Part shown: in pieces, positions 46,021 through 57,099 of the stretch
Layout of the letters: every line of letters begins with the position of its first letter
Numbering within the stretch: position 1 is the stretch's first letter
Program-made: the position numbers and the translations under genes
Notes under the pieces: model-generated
The model's database searches: none
Seen by the model: only the letters and a program-made list of their open reading frames with translations
Told to the model about the DNA's origin: nothing
Assembly: GCF_027595985.1 (NCBI RefSeq)
Contig: NC_073302.1
Span: 218,990,354-219,054,353 of the forward strand
Length of the DNA stretch: 64,000 bases
Reading direction: 5' to 3'
From: Sorex araneus
Taxonomy: Eukaryota > Chordata > Mammalia > Eulipotyphla > Soricidae

Positions 46021-46260
46021 GTATGTTAATTTGCTAAGGCTACTGTAACAAAATACCACAAACTGTGACTTACATAACAGAAATGTATTTGTCTTTGACT
46101 TCTGGAGCCTGAAAGTCTGAAGTCAGTTATATTGAATTAGGATCTTTACCAATTACATCTACAATGACTCAATTTCCAAGTCAGAACACCTTGTGAGAAA
46201 TTAGAGGCTAGAATTCCAGTGTATCTTTTCCTTTTAATAAGGGAGACACAGTTTGAGTTT
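46021..46260 (-). mobile_element. MLT1-like ERVL-MaLR LTR fragment
   Basis: The reverse MLT1 3' signature is clear: 'gttaatttgctaaggctact', 'aacaaaataccacaaactg', 'aacagaaatgtatttg', 'ttctggagcctgaaagtc'. The rest is compressed ('ccaattacatctacaatgac'), implying internal deletion. This is an ancient element shared by placental mammals. 46261-46842 holds no gene. Confidence 0.7.
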
Positions 46261-46842
46261 CAACAACCCCTTCTTGTGCTATTATAATCATTTTCTTTTC
46301 TCAGATTAGGTTATAGGTTAAGAACATGAATTATAATTTTTTTAGAAAGAGCTTTGCATATGTGAACACTGCACTAATCTAATCAGAAATTTTTGAGTAA
46401 GTCCTCATAATTTTTAGAACCTCTATCAAATGTACTAGAATAGATAGAAGGTAATTAAAATGCTTTATCAACCCCCAAATTTCACTTAGACCTCCCCCTA
46501 CAATCCATTGCCTCGCATGTTAAGTAGCGACACAGCATTTTGCATTTAGTTCACTCCTGAGAAAACTAATCAGGGCAGGATTCAAAAGTTAGGAAGCTGA
46601 GAGGAATGAGAATTTGACTATTTATTTTATTTCCTGGATAATGAATGAGATCACATATACCACATAAGTAAAATACCCTAATAATTAGTCAACAATCATC
46701 AGCTTGAATTAATAACAGTTGTTGAAAGGTTGTGTTGTTCAAACTTCTCAATCTTGGACCTTTTACCATACATATATATCATACCAAACAAAAGAAAATT
46801 TGTTTCCTGTTTAACTTCTAAGTAGTCAGATTGTTTTGTTTT

Positions 46843-47038
46843 GCGGGGGCGGGGGGGGGGAGGCGGAGAGAGCGTGTAGTTTGGGCCATGCCATGTGGTG
46901 CTCGGAGCTTACTCCTAGAAATCTGTGCTCAAGGATCATTCCTGGCAGTGCTCAGGGACCACATGCAGAGCAAGGGATCCAACCAGGTCTGCCACATTCA
47001 AGGCTAGTGCCATAACTACTGTAGTACCTCTCAGGACC
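46843..47038 (-). mobile_element. old SINE preceded by a G-run
   Basis: G-run at 46845-46866, 'tgccatgtggtgctcggagc', 'caaggatcattcctggcagt', 'ccataactactgtagtacct'. Confidence 0.7.
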
Positions 47039-48347
47039 CCAAACTACTTTCTATACCAACATTCCTTGCAAAAGCCATTGAACTACATTTGATGCAAAAA
47101 CGGGGGTAAAATTGTAAAAGCCTCAAGTAGCCTTTAAAATAAGCCGCTGGCAGGGATAAGCAGTCCAAGAGACCAACTTAGATGGGAAATGAAGCAGCAC
47201 AGCCAGCTATAGGTATATATATTTCTGCTTCCTGGAAAGACCTTAAAATAGTTTTTGATTTTTGTTTTTAAATCTGCCTGTAAGGCCTTTCCTTTTGGTA
47301 AAATTAAAAAAGAATTATGATAGAAATTCATCATAAGTAAGTTAAAAAGAAATCCATCCTGCCTGGCAAAGTAATTGTTTTCTTCCTCTTACCAGATTCA
47401 AGGCACAGGAAAATTGCCTCTCTGTGAGGTTTTGTTCAGCGTTTGAAATAAACTGCTCTCAGGCAGCGCACTCCAGAGGCAAACTCCATTGAGCCTTAAG
47501 ACTATAATTTGTTCCAGAGGCTCTGAGCAAAATTTATTCTTCCCCCATCTCTAAACTTGATAATTAGGTGTGTTTAGAGTTAAAAATAAAATGAAGTGGA
47601 AAGGTATTCAAATACAAGTTATTGACCTGGAGTAAGAGCTTTGGGAAGCAACCTCACATGTAGGGTGAGGGGGCATTTGTTCCAGATGCATGACTGAGTA
47701 CTTTAGCTAAAGCATCTCCCTCCTGCTTTTCCCCACTGATCCACTTATTTATTTTATGGAGGATGAACAAAATTGCATACACCAAATAAACGGTAGAGTT
47801 AGAAATCAAATTCAGGATTCTGTTACTTCCACTCAGTTCCACCGACTGAAGTATAGAGAATCCACAGAGCAGGGCAGTCTCACTTCCTAATCTGTGTTCG
47901 AGGTGCTTCACATTCTGGTCCCTGTGGCTCTTAGAATACATCTCGGCTAGCCCCACTTCTCCTCAGTGACCATAGCCTTGCATGGGCATTCTGATCTCCA
48001 TCCCTTGGGTCATCCCTCGGTTTCACTGGAGTGACCGTGGTGACTTTTCATTTGCAAGATCCTTAGCCAGGCATAGTACTGTGCTCTTAGGAGTTGATGG
48101 AGGAGAGCACAGCATTTGTGGCTGTCACAATAGTGGTTTCCTTTGCTGTCTACATATATTCTGTCTTTCTAGCAGCTGTACCCTTTTTGAGGTAAGTACC
48201 ACTTTTATGTTTCTTTTGGCACAATCTCTATAGAGTAATACATAACTCATATATTTTCCAGCCACTGTATTAGAGCTTTATCTATATATTAGCTTATTTG
48301 TGCCTCAATAATATCCTGATGTTTCATTATTCCTTTTTTAATGTTTT
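47039..48347. other. no gene seen
   Basis: Repeat-poor, apparently unique sequence with no convincing exon. Short open frames (47654-47956 minus, 47982-48233 plus) match nothing that I know. Confidence 0.55.
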
Positions 48348-48512
48348 GATTTTGAGGCCACACCTGACAATGCTCAGGCATTACTCTGGCTCTGTATTCA
48401 GGAATCACTCCTGATAATGCTCAGGGGACCATATGGAATGCCAGAGATTGAATCCAGGTGAGCAGCATTCAAGGCAAGCACCCTTGATGCTGTACTATCA
48501 CTCTGGCTCCTG
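48348..48512 (-). mobile_element. SINE
   Basis: 'ttgaggccacacctgacaat', 'aggaatcactcctgataatg', 'gggaccatatggaatgccag', 'gctgtactatcactctggc'. Confidence 0.82.
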
Positions 48513-48741
48513 CTTTATTATTCTTAAAAGCTGAAGAACAGAGAGGCTGAGTGACAAAGGCAAATAGTTAAGAAACATCATGGCTGCAATTTATACCATA
48601 CCAATTCATATCAAAATATCTGATTCCAGAGTCTGATGTTTTTAATCACCAATTCAATGAGCTTGCCTAACAGACATGTTCTGAGTCCCAATTAAACACA
48701 GTATCGTATGACTATTTTTAAAGAACATATTAATAGTGTGT

Positions 48742-48860
48742 TCATTATGTTAATGCATTACTATATGGTAACCCGAAGATGAGATAATTGAGATAATTTA
48801 TCTCATTATGTTAATGCAGTAATATACAGGAACCTGAAGATGAGATAAATGAGATAATAG
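48742..48860. repeat. two-copy tandem duplication, 61-bp period
   Basis: 'tcattatgttaatgcattac' (48742) and 'tcattatgttaatgcagtaa' (48803) start two adjacent units, each ending with 'gaagatgagata' and 'gagataat'. Copies differ at several positions. Confidence 0.85.
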
Positions 48861-50024
48861 GGGCCTCCTAGAAAAATAAGCCAAAGGAATCCTAGAGCCT
48901 CAGGTGCAAGGCACAGGACAATGAGTAACAAGGCTGGAAAGTAGGCAGACACTTTGCAGAGGAATCATGTCGATCAGCTCAAACTTCATCTTATAGGGAG
49001 TAGTAGGTGTTCAGCAAAGGGTGACCAGAACTGGTGAAAGTTTTACAATACTGACCTCAGCCTCTGTGTAAATGATTCCGAGTAAGGTTAGCAACAGTGG
49101 CAACTGTCAGTGGGCTGGTAGTGTAGAGCATGAGGTACCTGAAGATGATGACCAGGACATTGAGACGTGGAGGACATCCTTGCCTGAAGTAGCATGCCAT
49201 TCTCTGCCAGGCCTTGGTGGAATGTCCTTCCCAAGTCGCACCCCACCTTACACTTTCTTCTTTCAGCATCCATCTAATTTACCCCAAATGATCTTTCCTT
49301 ATTTTGGGTGAGTTGAAGTCAAATCAAGACTACATTTCAAATATCCTAAAAGGTAGGCAACATCCCCTTCTGAGTCAGGGCTTACACTAGTTTCTTACTA
49401 TATGGAGTCAGTTCCCATGTTGCTTTTGATTACCCATGTCTCTACAAGTATATTCCATTGGCTGTACAAAAAGGCAACTTTCAAAAATTTCACAAAAGTT
49501 CAGAAGAAAGTAATGTCCTTTCCTTCTTCAGGGATATATCTTGCATGTGTTTTTTAACATTAAATGGATATTTTCCAATAGACAAAAAAGACAAAAGGAT
49601 AACCTCCATGTGATCCTTTTGCCTTGAACAAAATTCTTTGTCATAATTATTACTGTTATTTTATCCAAAAACTAGCCAAGCTATGCTCTTGTTTCTCATC
49701 CTGAGAACCCTCCTAGAAATCAGTGGAATGTGGACTGATTAGTGATCAGCTGAGCTGGGTGTGTATCCCCCGTGGTGAGCAAGGCAGGGGGCCAGAAAGA
49801 ACTGGGAAGCCAAGTGTTGTATTTGCATGAATATCTTTAGAACATGAATTTCAAAGGGGCTGCAAGAGGGAAACAGGATTGAACACTCTCTGTCCTCCTG
49901 TTTCCATCCTCACCTGCCAGGCTGCCTTATCTGTGAGCAGCAGGAGAAAGGCATCTGTGAAAGATATTTATGGGGGGGGAAGTATGTGCATATGTGTGTG
50001 CTCTGTATGTGTGTTTGGTATCAG

Positions 50025-50026
<2 letters not shown>
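48861..50026. other. no gene seen
   Basis: Repeat-poor sequence of moderate GC content. No splice-bounded frame could be supported. Confidence 0.5.

Positions 50027-50064
<38 letters not shown>
50027..50064. repeat. (GT)n microsatellite
   Basis: About 19 GT units. 50065-50738 holds no gene. Confidence 0.95.
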
Positions 50065-50065
<1 letters not shown>

Positions 50066-50752
50066 TATAATCAGAGCAAGGCAGGAATGGAAGGGAATTC
50101 AGAAACAGCACAGGCTCCCTTGTTTCCCCAGGGAATCCACACAGTCCACCAGTGTTTCAAGCCTTCCTGAATGCCTACCCACCCCGCCCTCCCGTGAACT
50201 GTTTATGCATCCATACCCCTCTGTGTACTATGTGGCAGGAGTGTTTGTTTTGTTTTGTTTTCACTCTGTCCCGTATAGTGTTAGGGATACAGAAAGATAA
50301 CAGGATTTGCTGGATTGTTCATGATCCAATCAGAACTGACTCTGGTTGTTGACTTGGAGCTGTCATCTCTTCACATTGTAGTCTGCAATCCCGGAAATGT
50401 ATTATAAGTAGGCAAAAACTCCTCAGAAGAAAAGGATTTCTAAAAATATACACGGTAGATACGATGTTAAGGTGCAATAGGAAGGTCTTTGAGATATAAA
50501 CGGAATCTAAAAGCAGTTGTTGATAAATTCATAAAAATGGAATTCAAGTGGCTTACAGCTAAATATTTTTAAGCTCACCATAAATCAGAGATGCAAAATA
50601 CAATGGGCTGTTATTTTATTCACCAAAATGCAAAAGATTAAAATTAAGAGATTAGATCCACAGTTAAGCAAATAAGCAATAAATAGTCCTATTATGTAAC
50701 TTAAAATGATCACATTATTTTCTGTAGGGGCACTAATAATATAGCCTGTATT

Positions 50753-50970
50753 TTTTTTTTATTGAATCACCATGAGATACAGTTACAAAGCTTTCATGTT
50801 TGAGTTTCAGTCATACAATGATCAAACACCCAGCCCTCCACCAGTGCACATTTTCTACCACCAACGTCCCTAGTATCCCCCCATCCCGTCCCTCCCCCTG
50901 CCTCCATGGCAGACAATTTCCCCCATACTCTCTCTACTTTTGGGTATTATGGTTTGCAATACAGATACTA
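50753..50970 (-). mobile_element. L1 3' end, minus orientation
   Basis: T-run, 'ttgaatcaccatgagataca', 'cagtcatacaatgatcaaac', 'ccaccagtgcacattttcta', C-rich segment. An imperfect duplication around 'aatagcctatat' lies at ~50740 and ~50973. 50987-51664 is AT-rich with no gene. Confidence 0.85.
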
Positions 50971-51664
50971 AAAATAGCCTATATCTTTATACTTAAAAAT
51001 GATCAATAGAAATAATCAGCAATGTACACAATATTTCTGTGCAAATATACTTATAATATATTTATCTATTTAACCCTCTGATAGCAATTATTTATAAAAT
51101 AGCAAAGGCAAGAAACCACAAAATAAGGAAATAACCTAAATTTTCAGTATAAAAATTTGTGTTTGTATTATATAAATTAATGCCTCTTGAAAATATTTAT
51201 GCTATGATAGTAAAATCAGATATAAGATTGCATACACTAAATATTATACAAATGTTTAATTTTTTAACAGTGGTTATATAATTTTAATTTTCACTTTCTT
51301 CAAATTTTCTATAAAAAGAATGTGTTCTCTTGACATATATTTTTTAACCTTTTTCTTTCAACTTTTATTAAATATTCAATCCCAAAGGAATAATGATTGT
51401 TGAGAATATATATGAAAATTTGGGAATCTTAAATGTTTCATATATTGCCTCTAAATATTTACTCAGGAGGAAAATGTCAATTGTTTTTCCTTTTCTTCTG
51501 TCTTTTTCACAGTTCCTAATGATTTAGTTGCTTGCAAATATTGAATCAACTAAGGGTTTTTGCTATCTTAAATTTGTTCTAGACATATTTGTGTCTTTTT
51601 TCAAAATGTGTTTGGATACTTTAACCTTTCTGGATGCAACTTAAAATAGAATAATTCTCCTTTT

Positions 51665-51962
51665 GTGGCAGACCTCCCCAGCAGTGCCTCAGGATTCCAA
51701 TGGCCATTCCTGGTGGTGAGTGGCAGATGGTTCTGATGCTTGGACCCAGCTGTTGTCAAGTTGCTTCACCCCAGTTATGCTAAGGGCCACCAAGGAGCCC
51801 TGGAGCTCTGGGGGTCAGCAGGGCCCCACACAGAGTGCTCAGAGTCCAGCCGGGTCACGCCAGGTATTGCTGGGAGAGGCATGTGGTGCCAGGGATTGCA
51901 CTCAGGAGCTCATGCATGCCAGACATGTGCTCTAGCCCTCAGAGCTATCTTCTTATCCCTGG
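51665..51962 (-). mobile_element. old SINE or SINE-derived repeat
   Basis: 'ggtattgctgggagaggcat', 'ggtgccagggattgcactca', 'catgccagacatgtgctcta' give a reverse tRNA-SINE end. The left 150 bp is GC-richer and unassigned. Confidence 0.5.
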
Positions 51963-52247
51963 AGATTTTTTAAAATTTTTCTTTGTGATAGTTCATTATT
52001 AGTATCTAGAAATAAAACTGATGTTAATATAGATGTTATAATATGCAAATGACAACTTTCCCGCAAATCACCGGAAGCCATCTATTAATTCTAAACTGGA
52101 TTTTCTATATATAACATGTCATCTTCAAGTTGAGGTCATTTTCTCTTCTTTTTTTTTTTTTGCTTGTTTGTTTGGTTACTTTTTTACTTCTTATTCCTTC
52201 ACTTGGTGGAGCACTTCCTATGCTGTACAGAATACAGGCAGTAAGTG

Positions 52248-53309
52248 AGATAAACCTGGAGCCGCTGAGCGCGAATCGGACCCTCTGCGGCGCTTAAAGA
52301 CTTTGACTCCAAAGATGTAACACATTCGGGCATCCAGCGCAGCACCCGAGAGCAATGCATTGGGACACCAAACTGGGCTACAACTCGGTGCTGCTGGGGG
52401 TGGATTTTTTTTTTCCTCCCCACCCTGTCTTCCTGCATGGAAAGCGGCGGGCTGGCGGCACCATGTGGCAGGCGCCATCTTCTGATTCCAGACCCACAGG
52501 TATTCGGATTTTACTTTGGGGGCTCCCAGGAACTCAGGGGAAGGGGGCGTAACCGGCACGACCTCGGCCCAGATAAACCCGGAGCCGCTGAGCGCGAATC
52601 GGACCCTCTCGCCTAAAGACTTTGAATTCAGAGACTTCTTACAGCAATGCACTGGGACTGTGAGCTGGGCTATGTAATTTCTGGCAGAATTCTCCCTGGA
52701 CTTTATACAGAAATCCAAAACCGCGCGGACGCGGCAGCGTCCGCGCGACTTAACATTTATAATTGTTCAGCAATGTGAATCGGTTCCATTTGAACAGGTC
52801 TGACTTGGGGGGGAAACTCCAAATAATAACAGTAAGTTTTTGTTGAAAATATTGAAGGTTTTTAATGTAGCAGCCACCTCTAGACTGTGAACTAAGCAAA
52901 AGCCCCACGCTGGCCGACGTGGCGTGGCGTACACCATACTATGAGGCGCAGGAAGGGGGATGAGGGGGAAAAAGAAAAAAAAAAAAAGGGAAAAGGAAAA
53001 AGAGAAAAAAAAAGAGAGAGAGAGAGTTATGTCAACTATAGTGAGTTTTGTGTTGAATTATGGAATGTAATCAAGGTAAAGAAAAAATGAAGTGAAATTC
53101 ATTAGTTAAACAGTAGGGGGTAGGGGGTGGGGGCGGGGGGTATACTGGGGTTTCTGGTGGTGGAATATGGGCACTGGTGAAGGGATGGGTGTTTGAATAT
53201 TGTATAACTGACATATAAACCTGAGAACTTTGTAACTTTCCACATGGTGATTTAATAAAAATTAAAAAAAAATAAAATAAAAGAATGTGTGAATATCAAA
53301 AAAAAAAAA
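52248..53309 (+). mobile_element. composite non-autonomous retroposon: two monomers plus L1-type 3' end
   Basis: A perfect 19-bp duplication 'agaatacaggcagtaagtg' (52229-52247, 53310-53328) and an A tail bracket the unit. It begins with two tandem monomers, each opening with 'agataaacc' and 'gagccgctgagcgcgaatcg' (52248 and 52571, 323 bp apart). Then come a GC hairpin (~52723-52748), a unique block with 'caggtctgacttggggggga', purine-rich sequence, a G-rich tract, and the L1-type end 'gggcactggtgaagggatgg' to 'gtgatttaataaaa'. No ORF1 or ORF2 sequence is present. It may be an internally deleted L1 with a monomeric 5' UTR, or a distinct SVA-like composite. Confidence 0.8.
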
Positions 53310-53475
53310 AGAATACAGGCAGTAAGTGTGAGCATCCTTGCCTTCTCCTGATCTTACTGGAAAGCTCTCAGGTTTCCCTGGGAGTACAGTGTTAGCTATG
53401 GACTGTTACATATGCCCTTTGCTCAGTTGCATTCTGTCTACACACAATTTGTGGAGGTTTTTGTTGATTTCTGTT

Positions 53476-53609
53476 TGGAGGCTAAATCAAGCAGTGCTCC
53501 TGACTCTGTGCTCAGGAATCACTCTTGGCCATGCTTGGGGGACTATATGGGATACAAGGGACTAAACCTGGCCACATGTAAGACAAACAACTTACTGTAC
53601 TCCAGCCCC
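53476..53609 (-). mobile_element. SINE nested in L1
   Basis: 'tgtgctcaggaatcactctt', 'gggactatatgggatacaag', 'cttactgtactccagcccc'. Confidence 0.8.
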
Positions 53610-53724
53610 TTGTTGAGTATTGCTATCATTCATGAATTTTAAACTATCAAATTTTCTCTACATTCATTGAGATGATCATATGATTTCTATAATTAATATG
53701 ATTAGTATGACATATCACATTGAT

Positions 53725-54065
53725 TTTTTTCTTTTTTTTAAATTTTTTATTGAATCACCATGTGGAAAGTTACAAAGCTTTCAGGCTTAAGTCTCAGTTA
53801 CACAATGCTCAAACACCCATCCCTTCACCAGTGCACATATTCCACCACCAAGAACCACAGTAAACCTCCCCCCCACCCCCCCACCTCCCCAGCCCCCGAT
53901 CCCGCCTATGTAGCTGATAAATTTCGCTTTACTTTCTCTTTACTTTGATTACATTCAATATTTCAACAAAAAACTCACTATTATTGTTTGAAGTTTCCCC
54001 CCCCAAGTCAGACCTGCTGGAAAGGAAGCATTTGATACTTTGTTTCCATTGCTGAGAATGAAGTG
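53725..54065 (-). mobile_element. short L1-tailed element, related to 52248-53309
   Basis: A perfect 17-bp duplication 'tgacatatcacattgat' (53708-53724, 54066-54082). Read on the minus strand, it contains 'caggtctgacttgggggggg', the 'aatgtaatcaaagtaaagag' block, a G-rich tract and the L1-type end. The first two blocks match 52795-52815 and 53066-53085, so both belong to one 3'-end subfamily. Confidence 0.85.
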
Positions 54066-54246
54066 TGACATATCACATTGATTGATTTGAAAATATTTAA
54101 CATCCATGCATCCATGGAATAGATTTATTTTTATATTCATCAGTCTTTGACCAAATCATAGCCTTATTATAAATTAAGTCAGGTTCATATAAATTCTTTA
54201 AAATATTGCATGAGGGGGTGGCAAAAGGCTCCATACTGAGGAAAAA

Positions 54247-54302
54247 GTTAAATAAAATAAGATATTGCATACATTAAGTTAAATAAAATAAGATATTGCA
54301 TA
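54247..54302. repeat. direct repeat of about 25 bp
   Basis: 'agttaaataaaataagatat' plus 'tgcat' occurs twice, at ~54248 and ~54278, separated by about 5 bp. 54303-54879 holds no clear gene; a degraded SINE-like stretch may lie at ~54335-54440. Confidence 0.85.
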
Positions 54303-54879
54303 AATGTTTTCTATCACTGTTGGGTCCAAAGACCTAGTACAAGGGCAAAGGGTCTTGAGTTGCACTCAGATGATTTGATCCTCTGCACCACATGTGGTCC
54401 TCCAAACACTGTCAGGAAACACCTCAGGTCAAAGAACCAGATGGTCTGGAAAGAGTAACAAACAAATTGCCTGCTTAGAAAGTAGTAAGTGCTAAGATCA
54501 AACAGTGCAGTGGGGTAAATGAATGATAGGCACTTGGAAGCCTGAGGTTGCGGTGGTCAGAGATGCTTCTCTTGCAGAGGTCTAACGTGAGAGGAGAAAT
54601 TCAAGGAAAGGTCATGGTTGTGCTGGAAAGAGAAGCATTCTATGTGTAATAACAAGTAAGCCCATATCCATGAGGCAGACATAAAATTGGCATGCTTGCG
54701 GAACTACAAAATGATCTGTGCAACTGAAGTAGAGGTCAGGAAATGACAACAGGAGGAAATGAGGTCAGAGTAATATTAAGATCATGGAGGGATTTCCTAT
54801 TTTTTTTCTAGTTTAATGGATGGAAAACTACTGAAAGAATTTCACTGGGGTGTAATGTGGTATGATTTACGTTTTTATT

Positions 54880-55130
54880 AGGAGCCAGCACCAAAGGTAG
54901 TGAGAGAGCCAGACCCACCTCTGATGCTGTTCAGCCCCAAGGTGCATCTAACAGCTCAGTGTCAGCCTTGCAATGTCAACTTACTCAGCCCAGTGGTACC
55001 AGTGGCCCACCAAGGCCACATGTAATTGTTTAGGTGGCAAGGGTGAAGTGCAATGCCAGGGAATAAACCTAGCACATGCCAGAATGTGCTCTTGCCCTGG
55101 AGATATCTCCCCAGCCCAGTTTGCAGTTTC
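54880..55130 (-). mobile_element. old SINE-like repeat
   Basis: 'caatgccagggaataaacct', 'agcacatgccagaatgtgct' and 'ctggagatatctccccagcc' form a reverse tRNA-SINE head; the body is strongly diverged. Confidence 0.5.
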
Positions 55131-55160
55131 AATCATTTGCAATCTTAAAAATTGTGTTGA

Positions 55161-55332
55161 GGGGGCTGGAGCGATAGCACAGCAGGTAGGGCATTTGCCT
55201 TGCATGCAGCCGACCCGAGTTTGGTTCCCAGCATCCCTTATGGTCCCTTGAGCACTGCCAGGGGTAATTCCTGAGTGTAGAGCCAGGAGTAATCCCTGTG
55301 CATTGCCAGGTGTGACCCAAAAAGCAAAAAAA
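55161..55332 (+). mobile_element. SOR-like SINE, well preserved
   Basis: 'gggggctggagcgatagcac' (A box region), 'gagtttggttcccagcatcc' (B box), 'gtagagccaggagtaatccc', 'ccaggtgtgacccaaaaagc', A tail. Confidence 0.95.
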
Positions 55333-55699
55333 GTATTTATAGTACAGTGGATATTATGTTTATCTATGGTCTACAAAAAAAAAAAATTAAGGAATAGTAA
55401 GTAGTGCAACTTGCTAAGATTGTCCCTACATTTAATCATGAGTCAATGTTTGCGCCCATGAACATTGAGTTGATACTACGAGACACAGTCTCTCTATTCT
55501 CCATAGCTCCTGGTCTAGAAACCCTTTAAAGAGGTAGTTTATTGGTTTCCTGGCAGGCAGGTGGTCTACTATTCTGACTTACTTTTCTGGCAAGAGTAGT
55601 CAGCACAAGAATTCATTCATGCTCGTATAAGGGTATTTACTGCATCACCTGAATTAAATGGGAACTTCATCTGGTGTGGGAACAATCCAGATGACAAAT
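55333..55699. other. no gene seen
   Basis: Intergenic sequence without a recognised element. Confidence 0.5.
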
Positions 55700-55858
55700 T
55701 TGGGGGGACACACCTAACAGTTTTCAAGGCTTACTCATGGTTTTGTGATCAGGCATCACCCATGGTGGGGCTTGGAGGACCATCTGGGGTATAGAGGATC
55801 AAGATCAGGTCATCATATGCAAGGTAAGTGCCCTACCAACTGTATTATCTTTCCATCT
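55700..55858 (-). mobile_element. old SINE
   Basis: 'ggggggacacacctaacagt', 'caggcatcacccatggtggg', 'gtgccctaccaactgtatta', 'tctttccatct'. Confidence 0.72.
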
Positions 55859-55864
55859 GAGCTA

Positions 55865-56000
55865 GGTAACATTTTAAAATCTAAAAGAAGTGTGGCTATA
55901 AGATGATCATTGTATGACTAAAATGTAAACATGAAAGTTCATAGGTTTGTAACTACTATACCTCATGGTGATTCACTAATAAATTTTTTTTAAAAAGACT
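55865..56000 (+). mobile_element. L1 3' end fragment
   Basis: 'gatgatcattgtatgactaa', 'aaacatgaaagttcataggt', 'catggtgattcactaataaa', A-rich tail. Matches 5960-6040. Confidence 0.75.
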
Positions 56001-56114
56001 GATAATTCCATTGACAGTCTTGTACCTGTAACTATGATCCAATAGATGATATTCTTTTGTGTAGTATCTAAGAACAGTATTTTCCCCCTGCTAGTTATTT
56101 ACAAACTGAGAACT

Positions 56115-56158
56115 ATATTTATTTATTTATTTGTTTGTTTGTTTGTTTGTTTGTTTGT
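56115..56158. repeat. (TTTA)n(TTTG)n microsatellite
   Basis: TTTA units change to TTTG units within one tract. 56160-56619 holds no gene. Confidence 0.95.
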
Positions 56159-56626
56159 CTAGGCTAAAGCTCAATAAATGTGTTTGATAATACATGATGT
56201 TAGAGAGGATCAGTCTTTGGAAAACAGTTTTCCTAGTGCAAAAGAATATTCTGTCTCATTATCTTAGAGATGGCTCCTACTGCCAAGAATGTCATTCAGT
56301 ACATCTTTAAGTTCTGTTATGTTCATGATAAGAAAGTTTATCAAGGTCAGGGATGTTATTTAGTGATAAGTACATGCCTGTATGCATGAGATTACTAGGA
56401 GATCCGCATAAGGGCGGGATCCTATCCAGGGTGTCAATTTCTTCTTTCCTGAGCTAGTAATCCACTTAAATAGTTGTAGTAAATCTACTTATAACATTTC
56501 TAGCAATGTCATTCTGTATGAACACCCAAGAATAGTGGAGATAAGTACCAGTAGGTTTGCTCTACAGCTTGGAAGCCAGCCTCACATGCTGGGAAAAACA
56601 CAGCTCAGAGAGAGAAAGGAACACTA

Positions 56627-57030
56627 TTATCCAACTATTATTGTGTTGCTAGCAATGTCCTCCTTAAAATCTGTTAGCAATTGTTTTAAGTATTTGGCTC
56701 GTCCCTCATTAGTTGCATATATGCTTAAGAGTGTGATATCCTCCTGTTGTACATATCCCTTGATAAATAGAAAATGGTCTTTGTTGTCCCTTCTAATTTT
56801 TTTCAACCTGATATCTATGTTGTTGGATACTAGTATGGCCACCCAAGCTTTTCTGAGGGAGTTGTTTGCTTGCAGGATTGTTTTCCATCCCTTGACTTTA
56901 AATCTGTGTTTGCTCTAACTGCTCAGATGTGTTACTTGTAGGCAGCAGAATGTTGGTTTCAGTTTCTGGATCCATTTTGAGACTCTGTGTCTCTTAATTG
57001 GTATATTTAGACCATTTACATAGAGAGAGA
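56627..57030 (-). pseudogene. L1 ORF2 endonuclease N-terminal fragment
   Basis: Minus-strand reading gives L1 endonuclease-like sequence: 'KGWKTILQANN' then 'AILVSNNIDIRL', 'LFIKGYVQQEDITLLSIYAT', 'DFKEDIASNTIIVG', then a stop. The expected following DFN segment is missing, so it breaks inside the domain. Confidence 0.85.
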
Positions 57031-57099
57031 TTATTGTCATGGGGTTTTGTTGCATCTTTCTGTAGGGTTTTGTTGTGCTTTTAGATGTTTTTCTTCTTA

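Larger units (their letters stand above)
53329..54200 (-). mobile_element. older L1 fragments, minus orientation
   Basis: 'tgagcatccttgccttctcc' and 'ttgagatgatcatatgattt' match reverse RT-region L1 sequence seen at 16006 and 16195. Interrupted by a SINE and by the insertion at 53725-54065. Confidence 0.65.

Noticed and set aside
49072..49311. Possible exon of an unknown gene in repeat-poor DNA
   Set aside because: Open frames on both strands without splice sites, Kozak context or recognisable protein sequence.
52218..52718. 166-codon minus-strand ORF
   Set aside because: It crosses the TSD into the composite retroposon and covers both monomers in antisense; no family resemblance and low stop density from GC content.
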